In this document: positions 37,244 through 47,147 of the stretch, in pieces | Layout of the letters: every line of letters starts with the position of its first letter | Position numbering within the stretch: the first letter of the stretch is position 1 | NCBI RefSeq assembly: GCF_010667645.1 | Contig: NZ_WHZV01000007.1 | Coordinates: 100,334-157,631 of the forward strand | Reading direction: 5' to 3' | Length of the DNA stretch: 57,298 nucleotides | Origin: Bifidobacterium platyrrhinorum | GTDB taxonomy: Bacteria; Actinomycetota; Actinomycetes; Actinomycetales; Bifidobacteriaceae | Notes under the pieces: generated by a model | What the model saw: only the letters and a program-made list of their open reading frames with translations | Told to the model about the DNA's origin: nothing | The model's database searches: none | Made by a program: the position numbers and the translations under genes

Positions 37244-37249
37244 TACAAT
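37244..37249 (+). promoter_or_regulatory. -10 element for the DUF4191 gene
   Basis: TACAAT preceded by TGG, 42 bp before the start codon; GAGGAAG serves as ribosome site. Confidence 0.6.
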
Positions 37250-37290
37250 CGACGGCCAGTATGCGTAAAACCGTATCCAAGTGAGGAAGA

Positions 37291-38079
37291 ATGGCTGACA
37301 AGGACGAGAAGAAGCCCAAGAAGACCGGCACGATCAAGCAGATCATCCAGATCTTCAAGTACACCTACAAGGACGACAAGCAGCTGCCGTGGCTGTGCGG
37401 CGGCGCGTTCATCGCCCCGATCGTCCTGGTCGTGGTGCTGGGCGTCGTGATGAAGTGGACCTGGCTGACCTGGATCCTCACCGTCATCGCCGGCGTCATG
37501 CTCGGCGTCCTGCTGTCCACGATGGTCCTCACCAACCGCGCGGACAAGGTCGGCTACAAGCAGCTCGAAGGCCGCCCGGGCGCCGCCGTGAGCGTGCTGA
37601 CCAACATGAACAAGGCCGGCTTCACCTTCCCGGAGCAGCCCGTGTGGATCGACGCGCGCACCAAGGACGCCATCTGGCGCGGCACCGGCTACAACGGCAT
37701 CTACCTGCTCGGCGAGGGCGGCGCGAGCCAGCTCAAGCACCAGATGGACCGTCAGGAGCGCGAGATCAAGGGCGTGACCGCCGGCTCCGCCATCCCCGTC
37801 TACCGCATCATCATGGGCGACGGCACCAACGGCACCACCCGTCTGCAGGACCTGCGCCGCACCATCACCCGCATGAAGAGCTACACGCCGTCCAACCACT
37901 CCAACAAGCTCATGGCGAAGATCCATCCCCGCCGCCGTTTCATGCTCACCAAGGAGGAGCTGAACGTCCTCAACGAGCGTCTGCGCACGCTGCAGTCGAA
38001 GCGCGGCTACGGCATCCCCAAGGGCATGGACCCGAACCGCGTGCAGAAGGTCAGCCGTCGCGCGATGCGCGGCCGCTGA
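37291..38079 (+). CDS. DUF4191 membrane protein
   Basis: The product has 262 residues with two membrane segments (about 33-53 and 57-79) and a large basic cytoplasmic domain containing RPGAAVSVL and the C-terminal SKRGYGIPKGMDP. It is an actinobacterial family of unknown function that is often found next to lipoate or glutamine synthetase genes; here glnA follows on the same strand after 300 bp. The start has GTGAGGAAGA directly upstream. Confidence 0.92.
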   Translation: MADKDEKKPKKTGTIKQIIQIFKYTYKDDKQLPWLCGGAFIAPIVLVVVLGVVMKWTWLTWILTVIAGVMLGVLLSTMVLTNRADKVGYKQLEGRPGAAVSVLTNMNKAGFTFPEQPVWIDARTKDAIWRGTGYNGIYLLGEGGASQLKHQMDRQEREIKGVTAGSAIPVYRIIMGDGTNGTTRLQDLRRTITRMKSYTPSNHSNKLMAKIHPRRRFMLTKEELNVLNERLRTLQSKRGYGIPKGMDPNRVQKVSRRAMRGR

Positions 38080-38106
38080 CGGCGACGCCTTTTCGTCATC
38101 GTTCCC

Positions 38107-38138
38107 GGGACCCCGGCGGATTCGTCCGCCGGGGTCCC
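38107..38138 (+). terminator. UUCG-capped hairpin after DUF4191
   Basis: 14-bp perfect stem GGGACCCCGGCGGA/TCCGCCGGGGTCCC closed by TTCG. The following T content is low. The rest of the 303-bp gap to glnA holds only the regulatory sites listed next. Confidence 0.7.
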
Positions 38139-38293
38139 GTCGTATCCGGCCGGATGCGCGTCGCGTGCGTGCGGGAGGAAGGAGGAGCGCGGGAGGCGTC
38201 CGCGTTGCGGACACCGGCTTCTTCCCGCCCGCGCACGCGCGACGCCCGCGAACCGCGCCAGCGCAACGTTCGCGTCCTGCCGTTACCATGCCC

Positions 38294-38346
38294 GAAACAT
38301 TCTCGTAACCGAAGTTTCGAGCACGCGAAACGCACGCCCCTATGCT
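38294..38346 (+). promoter_or_regulatory. glnA promoter region
   Basis: TATGCT at 38341-38346 is a likely -10. Upstream, GAAAC (38294-38298), six bases, GTAAC (38305-38309) resembles half of a GlnR box, although the next expected half-site is not a good match. Regulation by GlnR is therefore only suggested. Confidence 0.4.
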
Positions 38347-38382
38347 TTATCCCTGTAAGTCATCTCAACTAAAGGAGCGATC

Positions 38383-39831
38383 GTGGCTGAGAATAAGATC
38401 TTCGCCCATACGCCGGAAGAGGCCGAGGCCCTCATCAACAAGGAAGGCGTCGAGTACGTCTCCGTTCGTTTCACCGACCTGATCGGCGTGCAGCAGCACT
38501 TCACCGTTCCGGTCAGCGAGTTCCTGGACAACGCGTTCACCGACGGCATGCCGTTCGACGGTTCGTCCGTGCAGGGCTTCCAGGCCATCAACGAGTCCGA
38601 TATGAAGCTGGTCCCGGACGTGACCACCGCCTTCATCGATCCGTTCCGCAAGCACAAGACCCTGGACGTCTCCTTCTCCATCGTCGACCCGCTGACCGAC
38701 GAGCCGTACTCCCGCGACCCGCGTCAGGTCGCCGGCAAGGCCGAGGCCTACCTGAAGTCCACCGGCATCGCCGACACCGCCTCCTTCGCCCCTGAGGCCG
38801 AGTTCTTCATCTTCGACAAGGTCCGTTACGAGAACTCCGCGCAGCGCTCCTTCTACGAGGTCGACTCCATCGAGGCCCCGTGGAACACCGGCGTCGACAC
38901 CGAAGAGGACGGCACCCCGAACATCGGCTTCAAGAACCGCGTCAAGCGCGGCTACTTCCCGGTCCCGCCGATCGACCACAACCAGGACCTGCGCGACGAC
39001 ATGGTCGCCAACCTGCAGAAGGTCGGCCTGCAGCTCGAGCGTTCCCACCACGAGGTGGCGGGCGCCGGCCAGCAGGAGATCAACTACCGCTTCAACACGC
39101 TGCAGCACGCCGGCGACGACCTGATGAAGTACAAGTACGTCGTCCACGAGACCGCCGCCCTGGCCGGCAAGTCCGTGACCTTCATGCCGAAGCCGATCGC
39201 CGGCGACAACGGCACCGGCATGCACTGCCACCAGTCCCTGTGGAAGGACGGCAAGCCGCTGTTCTACGATGAGCAGGGCTACGGCGGCCTGTCCGACATC
39301 GCCCGCTGGTACATCGGCGGCCTCATCAAGCACTCCTCCGCGGTCGTCGCGTTCACGAACCCGTCGCTGAACTCCTTCCACCGTCTGGTCCCGGGCTTCG
39401 AGGCCCCGGTCTCGCTGGTCTACTCGGCCCGCAACCGTTCCGCCGCCATCCGCATCCCGCTGGCCGGCACCTCCCCCGCCTCCAAGCGCATCGAGTTCCG
39501 CGCCCCGGATCCGTCCTGCAACCCGTTCCTGGCCTTCTCCGCCCAGATGATGGCCGGCCTCGACGGCATCCTGAACCACATCGAGCCGCCGGCTCCGGTC
39601 GACAAGGACCTCTACGAGCTGCCGCCGGAAGAGCACGCCAACATCAAGCAGGTGCCGAGCTCCCTCGGCGAGGCGCTGAACGCCCTCGAGGAGGACAACG
39701 ACTTCCTCACCGCCGGCGACGTGTTCACCCCGGATCTCATCGAGACCTGGATCGAGCTCAAGCGCGACGAGATCGACCAGGCCCGTCTGGCCCCGACCCC
39801 GCTCGAGTACGAGCTGTACTACCACATCTGA
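38383..39831 (+). CDS. glnA: Glutamine synthetase, type I
   Basis: Assimilates ammonia into glutamine. The 482-residue product has the GSI beta-grasp N-terminus with DGSSVQGF, the metal/glutamate-site segment EAEFFIFD, the [13 protein letters not shown] motif and [17 protein letters not shown] C-terminal region. The adenylylation-site tyrosine is Tyr411 in KDLYELPPE, so control by GlnE-type adenylylation is possible. A GTG start follows AAAGGAG. Codon use is strongly biased to C-ending codons, as expected for a highly expressed gene. Confidence 0.98.
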   Translation: MAENKIFAHTPEEAEALINKEGVEYVSVRFTDLIGVQQHFTVPVSEFLDNAFTDGMPFDGSSVQGFQAINESDMKLVPDVTTAFIDPFRKHKTLDVSFSIVDPLTDEPYSRDPRQVAGKAEAYLKSTGIADTASFAPEAEFFIFDKVRYENSAQRSFYEVDSIEAPWNTGVDTEEDGTPNIGFKNRVKRGYFPVPPIDHNQDLRDDMVANLQKVGLQLERSHHEVAGAGQQEINYRFNTLQHAGDDLMKYKYVVHETAALAGKSVTFMPKPIAGDNGTGMHCHQSLWKDGKPLFYDEQGYGGLSDIARWYIGGLIKHSSAVVAFTNPSLNSFHRLVPGFEAPVSLVYSARNRSAAIRIPLAGTSPASKRIEFRAPDPSCNPFLAFSAQMMAGLDGILNHIEPPAPVDKDLYELPPEEHANIKQVPSSLGEALNALEEDNDFLTAGDVFTPDLIETWIELKRDEIDQARLAPTPLEYELYYHI

Positions 39832-39871
39832 GTTCGCACGGTCCATCGGACCGTCGGATCAGGCGAGGCGC

Positions 39872-39908
39872 GAAACCCCGCGGACATCACACGTGTCCGC
39901 GGGGTTTC
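39872..39908 (+). terminator. glnA terminator
   Basis: 15-bp perfect stem GAAACCCCGCGGACA/TGTCCGCGGGGTTTC with a 7-nt loop, followed by CCCCGTTTCC. Confidence 0.8.
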
Positions 39909-40003
39909 CCCGTTTCCGGGGCATTGTACGGCGCCCCGGCCTTCGTCCGTTCCCCGTTTCCACGGAAACGTCTTCAATGTCCAATATCCGGGCACATCGG
40001 CGG

Positions 40004-40009
40004 TATGAT
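40004..40009 (+). promoter_or_regulatory. -10 element of the Pro/Gln-rich membrane protein gene
   Basis: TATGAT, giving a leader of about 90 nt. A GTTTCC-AC-GGAAAC palindrome lies about 45 bp upstream. Confidence 0.45.
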
Positions 40010-40103
40010 GGGGATGTCGGAACCCCGCGGGCGCACGGCCGCGTTCACGGGACCATATCGACGGCCCGCCGGTGCGGGGGCCTTCGATCAAGAAGAAGGG
40101 AAC

Positions 40104-40610
40104 ATGATGACCGACAACAACCAGATTCCATCCCCGCAGGTGCCGCCCGTCCCGCAGACGCCGCAATACGGCGCCCCCGCCCCGCAGGCCCAACCCGGCT
40201 ACGCCGCGCCGCAGCCCAACGCCTACACCCAGCCGGCCCAGCCCCAGCCCGAATACGGCGCCTACGCCGCGCAACCGGGTCAGCCCCAGCCGCAGCAAGC
40301 CTACCAGCAGCCGTACGCACAGCCCGCCTACCAGCAGCAGGCGTACGCCCAGCCCGGATACGCGCCGCAGCCGAACCCGTCCGACACCGGTTCGTTCGGG
40401 TGGGCGGTGCTCGGCTTCTTCATCCCCATCGTGGGCCTCATCCTGTTCCTCGTGTGGAAGGACTCCCGCCCCAACGACGCGAAGAAGGCCGGCATGGGCG
40501 CGCTCGTCTCGGTCATCATCGGCATCGTGCTGTGGGTGCTCATGTTCATCCTCGGCTTCGCGATCGTCGGCAGCGCCACGTCCTCCTACTCGTTCGGCCT
40601 GCTGCTGTAG
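40104..40610 (+). CDS. Pro/Gln/Tyr-rich membrane protein
   Basis: The product has 168 residues. The first 90 or so are a disordered chain of Pro, Gln, Ala and Tyr with repeated QP, QPGYA and AQPAYQQ units. Two membrane segments follow (about 97-113 and 130-155), separated by a basic KDSRPNDAKKAG loop, resembling short DUF4190-type proteins. GAAGGGAA precedes two consecutive ATGs (40104 and 40107). Function unknown. Its N-terminus is similar in style to the protein at 24596-25435. Confidence 0.8.
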   Translation: MMTDNNQIPSPQVPPVPQTPQYGAPAPQAQPGYAAPQPNAYTQPAQPQPEYGAYAAQPGQPQPQQAYQQPYAQPAYQQQAYAQPGYAPQPNPSDTGSFGWAVLGFFIPIVGLILFLVWKDSRPNDAKKAGMGALVSVIIGIVLWVLMFILGFAIVGSATSSYSFGLLL

Positions 40611-40631
40611 CCCGAACCGATCGTGCCGTCG

Positions 40632-40664
40632 ACGGCGCCCGTCCCTCCATCGGACGGGCGCCGT
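40632..40664 (+). terminator. Terminator after the Pro/Gln-rich protein gene
   Basis: 13-bp stem ACGGCGCCCGTCC/GGACGGGCGCCGT with a 7-nt loop, then TCCATAT. Confidence 0.75.
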
Positions 40665-40741
40665 TCCATATCACGCCGCGGACGGGCCGAAGCGACATCC
40701 CGGATGGCTACAATGCCGTGCTGGAAGGAAAGGGAACGACA

Positions 40742-41758
40742 GTGACTGACATCAGGCAATCGGACGACGCATCGCGGGACGGGGAAAAGACGCAGGCCGC
40801 GCCGCAGGCGAAGAAGGCGGGTGCGGCGGTGAAGGCCGCGTTGGCGGCGAACATCGGCGTGGCGCTCGCGAAGTTCGCGGCGGCCGCGTTCACCGGATCG
40901 TCGTCCATGTTCTCCGAATCGGTGCATTCGGTGGCCGATTGCGCGAACGAGATCGTGCTCATGATCGGCGACCGGACCTCCGACCACAAGTCGGACGGCG
41001 ACCATCCGTTCGGCCTGCACCGCATCAAGTACCTGGCGAGCTTCATCGTGGCCACGCTCCTGTTCTTCGTCGGCGGCGTGTTCGCCGTCTCCCAGGCGGT
41101 CGGCAAGCTCACCGGCCTGCTTGACGGGTCCCTGCCGCGCGAGGCCGAATCGGTGGAGCTCATCGCCGCGCTCGTCGTGGTGGCCGTCTCCGCCTGCCTC
41201 GAAGGGTACGGGCTGCACACGTCCGTGCACGAGGCCCGCGAGCGCATGGCCCGCGTGCGGGTGGAGAGCGACTCGCTGGTCAAGTTCTGGCGCCGCACCA
41301 AGTCCGCCGAACTCGCCTCCGTGATGATGGAGGATACGCTCGCGCTCATCGGCCTCGCGTTCGCGGGGCTCGGCATCGGCCTGTCCATCGTCACCGGCGA
41401 CGAGCTCTACGATGCGATCGGCGGCCTCATGGTCGGCCTCGTGCTGGTGTGCGGTTCGGCCGCGCTGGCGTTCAAGTCCGGTTCGCTGCTCATCGGCGAG
41501 GACATCGACCCGCGTACCCGCGAAATGCTGGTCGAGGCGGTCGAGGGCACTCAGGGCGTGAACCGGCTCATCAACATGCAGGCCATCCACATGGACGAGG
41601 ACGCGGTGCTGCTGTGTCTCAAGGTCGAGACCGACAAGTTCGACCGCGACTACGACGTGCAGACCGTCGACAAGATCGAGACGAACATCCGCACGGCCCT
41701 GCCGTGGTATGAGTGGGAGATCTACGTCGAGCCCGACATCTGGCGCGCCCGGCACTAG
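40742..41758 (+). CDS. Cation diffusion facilitator (CDF) transporter
   Basis: Proton-coupled divalent-metal exporter of 338 residues with six membrane segments. The metal site motifs are SESVHSVADCANE (HxxxD in TM2) and the HPFGLHRIKY loop. A cytoplasmic dimer domain covers the last 90 residues. GTG at 40742 is used, with GGAAAGGGAA upstream; TACAAT at 40709-40714 is a likely -10. The metal is not predictable; family members export Zn, Mn or Fe. Confidence 0.92.
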   Translation: MTDIRQSDDASRDGEKTQAAPQAKKAGAAVKAALAANIGVALAKFAAAAFTGSSSMFSESVHSVADCANEIVLMIGDRTSDHKSDGDHPFGLHRIKYLASFIVATLLFFVGGVFAVSQAVGKLTGLLDGSLPREAESVELIAALVVVAVSACLEGYGLHTSVHEARERMARVRVESDSLVKFWRRTKSAELASVMMEDTLALIGLAFAGLGIGLSIVTGDELYDAIGGLMVGLVLVCGSAALAFKSGSLLIGEDIDPRTREMLVEAVEGTQGVNRLINMQAIHMDEDAVLLCLKVETDKFDRDYDVQTVDKIETNIRTALPWYEWEIYVEPDIWRARH

Positions 41759-41777
41759 GCCCGACCACCTTCTCCTT

Positions 41778-41937
41778 GCAGCGAACCTTTCTCAATAGCG
41801 AAGGTGCGATGCAATAGCACATAAGCACACATAAACGGACGGGGTGGAATCGGCATGATTAGTCGATTCCACCCCGTCCGTTGTTTGATTGGGAGTCATG
41901 GATCCTCACACTTTCGCTATTGAGAATGGTTCGCTGC
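41778..41937. mobile_element. 160-bp palindromic element, copy 1
   Basis: Ends are inverted copies of a 32-bp sequence beginning GCAGCGAACC and containing TCTCAATAGCGAA (41778-41809 and, reversed, 41906-41937). In the middle a perfect 17-bp inverted repeat (41836-41852 and 41864-41880) is flanked by T-rich sequence on both strands, so it also works as a bidirectional terminator for the CDF gene. It is noncoding. A diverged copy in the same orientation lies at 42974-43137, on the other side of the DUF559 gene. It resembles a MITE or REP/BIME-type element. The remaining part of the 333-bp gap (41938-42091) shows only a ribosome site. Confidence 0.75.
41836..41880. terminator. Bidirectional terminator inside element copy 1
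   Basis: CGGACGGGGTGGAATCG pairs with CGATTCCACCCCGTCCG around an 11-nt loop; TTGTTTG follows on plus and TTTATGTG on minus. Confidence 0.8.
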
Positions 41938-42091
41938 GAAATGAGAAATCCATTCCGGCCGGAACTTGCCGCCACCATCCCTATCGATACCCAAGTCCCG
42001 CCACTTCCCCATCGCATTGTGGATAACCCACGACCGTTGGAACGACTGGGATCCCTACGGCCGACACGCCGAAAAAGGGAGTTCCGACCAC

Positions 42092-42994
42092 ATGCCCCGA
42101 AACGGCTTGCCGCTGCAACCGGAACTCTTCTACGGTCGACATATGGGATCGTTCATGCAAAGCGGTATCGTCGCCAGCCGAAGACGCGAACGCAAACGCT
42201 GCAATGATGCAGCGCAACGCACCAATGCGCCACTGCACGTCGGTTACCTGAACGCCATACGGTACTGGGGCGCTCCCGTGCCACGGGAATGTGGACTCAG
42301 CGACGACGTCATCCACGTCTCGGTGCCGCAGGCCGGCATGCGCAAACAGGTCAAGGGCGTCTCTTTTCACGTGTTCCGTGGCACGGAGTCCTACCGCAAG
42401 GAGCATTACGAGCGGTTCTGGGTGGCCTCGCCGGCAATGGCCTGGGCGCAGATGGCGAATCATTGCGGTGTGGAGGATCTGGCGGCCATCGGCGCGGCAC
42501 TGCTGAGCCGCGACCGGCGGCGCAAGGTCGCCACGCTCGACGAATTGCGCGGGTACGTCGCCGCCAGTCCGCGGTTCGCCGGCAGGAAGAACTGTCTGGC
42601 CGCGTTGCCATACATCGTGGAAAACACGGACTCCCCGCCGGAGACCGCACTATTCCGATTGCTGTGCGACGCCGGCTTGGGCCGGCCCGTGCCGAATCAC
42701 CGGGTTAATCTCACGAACGGGTACGTGCTGCTGGACATGGCGTATCCGGATTGCAGGGTCGCGTTCGAATATCAGGGATATCATCACGCCGATCCGGGGG
42801 TGATGATGGCCGACGCCTCCCGCATCGGACGTCTTCAGGCGAACGGTTGGACCATCGTCTACGTCACCGCGAACGACTTCCGAACTTCGGAGTCGAAGCG
42901 GGAGTTCATGGATAGGGCCCGGACGATCGTGAACCGCCAGCGGTATTTGGCGGCATTCTGCACCATGTGGCTCGCAGCGAACCATTCTCAATAG
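42092..42994 (+). CDS. DUF559 endonuclease-domain protein (AbiEi-like front part)
   Basis: The product has 300 residues. The middle (about 70-165) follows the pattern of actinobacterial proteins with an AbiEi-type region: HVSVPQAG, GVSFHVFRG, then a helical stretch AMAWAQMANHCGVEDL. The C-terminal DUF559/VSR-like nuclease fold shows Glu184 (PPETALFRLL), Asp215/Asp220 and Glu226 in LLDMAYPDCRVAFEYQG, and HH at 231-232; Gln228 stands where Asp is usual. The ATG at 42092 is favoured by AAGGGAG about 10 nt upstream and by usual length; the frame is open further upstream. The last residues and stop codon come from element copy 2. GC is visibly lower than in neighbours, suggesting transfer. Confidence 0.75.
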   Translation: MPRNGLPLQPELFYGRHMGSFMQSGIVASRRRERKRCNDAAQRTNAPLHVGYLNAIRYWGAPVPRECGLSDDVIHVSVPQAGMRKQVKGVSFHVFRGTESYRKEHYERFWVASPAMAWAQMANHCGVEDLAAIGAALLSRDRRRKVATLDELRGYVAASPRFAGRKNCLAALPYIVENTDSPPETALFRLLCDAGLGRPVPNHRVNLTNGYVLLDMAYPDCRVAFEYQGYHHADPGVMMADASRIGRLQANGWTIVYVTANDFRTSESKREFMDRARTIVNRQRYLAAFCTMWLAANHSQ

Positions 42995-43137
42995 CGAAAG
43001 TGCGAGACAAACGCACGTAAACGCACATTACTGGAATAGGGGCCGAATCGGCTTGCTCACGCCAGCCCAGCCCCGTCCCGGTGTTCGATTGGCAGTACAC
43101 GCCCCTCGCATGTTTGCTGATGAGAACCGTTCGCTGC
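42974..43137. mobile_element. 164-bp palindromic element, copy 2
   Basis: Terminal inverted repeats at 42974-43005 and 43106-43137 match those of copy 1; the left end is nearly identical and the right end has diverged. The central hairpin has decayed, but the segment GTTCGATTGGCAGT aligns with TTTGATTGGGAGT of copy 1. Its left end overlaps the DUF559 coding end (ANHSQ and stop are encoded by the repeat). Confidence 0.7.
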
Positions 43138-43161
43138 GGCAGGAGACCGGACGCCTCCGGG

Positions 43162-43167
43162 TACAAT
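43162..43167 (+). promoter_or_regulatory. -10 element of ligA
   Basis: TACAAT 33 bp before the ATG; AAGGCGGGG is the ribosome site. Confidence 0.6.
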
Positions 43168-43191
43168 CGATGCGAACGACTTCGGATATAA

Positions 43192-45906
<2,715 letters not shown>

Positions 45907-45989
45907 CTCTGGCATGGCGGACGTTCTCACGCTAGGCTGGGACGCGGCATAACGACGATACGATCGATCACGGCGATACGGAGGGACGC

Positions 45990-47138
45990 ATGACGGACAG
46001 CAGGCACATCGAGGCGGCGATCTACGAGAGGCTGAGCAAGGTCATCGACCCGGAGCTGGGGCGGTCGGTCACCGATCTGGGCATGATCGCGGCGATCGAC
46101 GCGACGCCCGCCGCCGGCCAAGACGACGACGGCGACGGCACCGCGGCCGGCCCACGCGACGCCTACGACGTGACCGTGCACGTCGAACTCACCGTGCCCG
46201 GCTGCCCGCTGAGCGAGACCATCACCAACCAGATCAACGGCGCGGTCGCCTCCTATCCGGACGCGGACCTCACCCCGCACATCGAGGTCGGCTCGATGAG
46301 CCGCGACAAGCTCGACGACCTCGTGGCCGGTCTCAAGGCGGAACGCAAGCAGAACCCGTTCAACAAGCCGGGCGTCAGGACCCGCATCTTCGCGATCGCC
46401 TCCGGCAAGGGCGGCGTGGGCAAGTCGTCGGTCACCGCGAACCTGGCGGCCACGTTCGCGGCGCTCGGCTACGACACGGCCGCCATCGACGCGGACATCT
46501 ACGGCTTCTCCCTGCCCCGTCTGTTCGGCGTGCACACGCAGCCCACGAACTTGAACGGCATGCTGATGCCGGTCACCGCGTGGGGCGTCAAGCTCATCTC
46601 GATCGGCATGTTCGCCGGCGCGGACCGCGCGATCCTGTGGCGCGGACCGAGGCTCCAGCGTTCGCTCGAACAGTTCCTGTCCGACGTGTGGTGGGGCGAG
46701 CCGGACGTGCTGCTGCTCGACCTCGCGCCCGGCACCGGCGACATGGCGATCTCGGTGGCGCAGGCGTTGCCCAACGCGGAGCTCGTGGTCGTGACCACGC
46801 CGCAGCCGAGCGCGTCCGACGTGGCCGTGCGCTCGGGTCTCGTCGCGCTGCAGGTGCCGATGAAGGTGCGCGGCATCGTGGAGAACATGAGCTACTACGA
46901 GCACAAGGGCGAGAAGCTGGAGATCTTCGGCCGCGGCGGCGGCGAGCGCGTGAGCGAACAGCTGACCGAGGCGCTCGGCCACGACGTGCCGCTGATGGCG
47001 CGGCTGCCGCTCGAGCCGGAGCTGCGCGAGACCGGCGAGGCGGGACGTCCGGCCGTCCTCGACGCGGACGGCGCGTTGCGTCCCGACGGCATCGGCGCCG
47101 AGTTCAAGGCGCTGGCCGAACGGCTGATGGCCGCGTGA
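45990..47138 (+). CDS. Mrp/NBP35-family P-loop ATPase
   Basis: Likely Fe-S cluster carrier of 382 residues. The N-terminal MIP18/DUF59 domain (to about 110) is interrupted by an Asp/Gly-rich loop. The deviant Walker A is GKGGVGKSS (about 135-143), followed by the DADIYG and LLLDLAPGTGDM segments. The C-terminal CxxC that binds the cluster in many Mrp proteins is absent: the position reads NMSYYEHKGEKLEIFG. GGAGGG precedes the ATG. It converges with the next gene with only 9 bp between stops. Confidence 0.9.
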   Translation: MTDSRHIEAAIYERLSKVIDPELGRSVTDLGMIAAIDATPAAGQDDDGDGTAAGPRDAYDVTVHVELTVPGCPLSETITNQINGAVASYPDADLTPHIEVGSMSRDKLDDLVAGLKAERKQNPFNKPGVRTRIFAIASGKGGVGKSSVTANLAATFAALGYDTAAIDADIYGFSLPRLFGVHTQPTNLNGMLMPVTAWGVKLISIGMFAGADRAILWRGPRLQRSLEQFLSDVWWGEPDVLLLDLAPGTGDMAISVAQALPNAELVVVTTPQPSASDVAVRSGLVALQVPMKVRGIVENMSYYEHKGEKLEIFGRGGGERVSEQLTEALGHDVPLMARLPLEPELRETGEAGRPAVLDADGALRPDGIGAEFKALAERLMAA

Positions 47139-47147
47139 CCCGTTCGT

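Noticed and set aside
35644..38289. Minus-strand open frame of 881 codons
   Set aside because: Antisense to lpd and the DUF4191 gene; low-complexity Arg/Val/His/Asp sequence with no family features.
41966..42091. Longer N-terminus for the DUF559 protein
   Set aside because: The added 42 residues have no family match, and the ATG at 42092 has a ribosome site; the longer form cannot be fully excluded.
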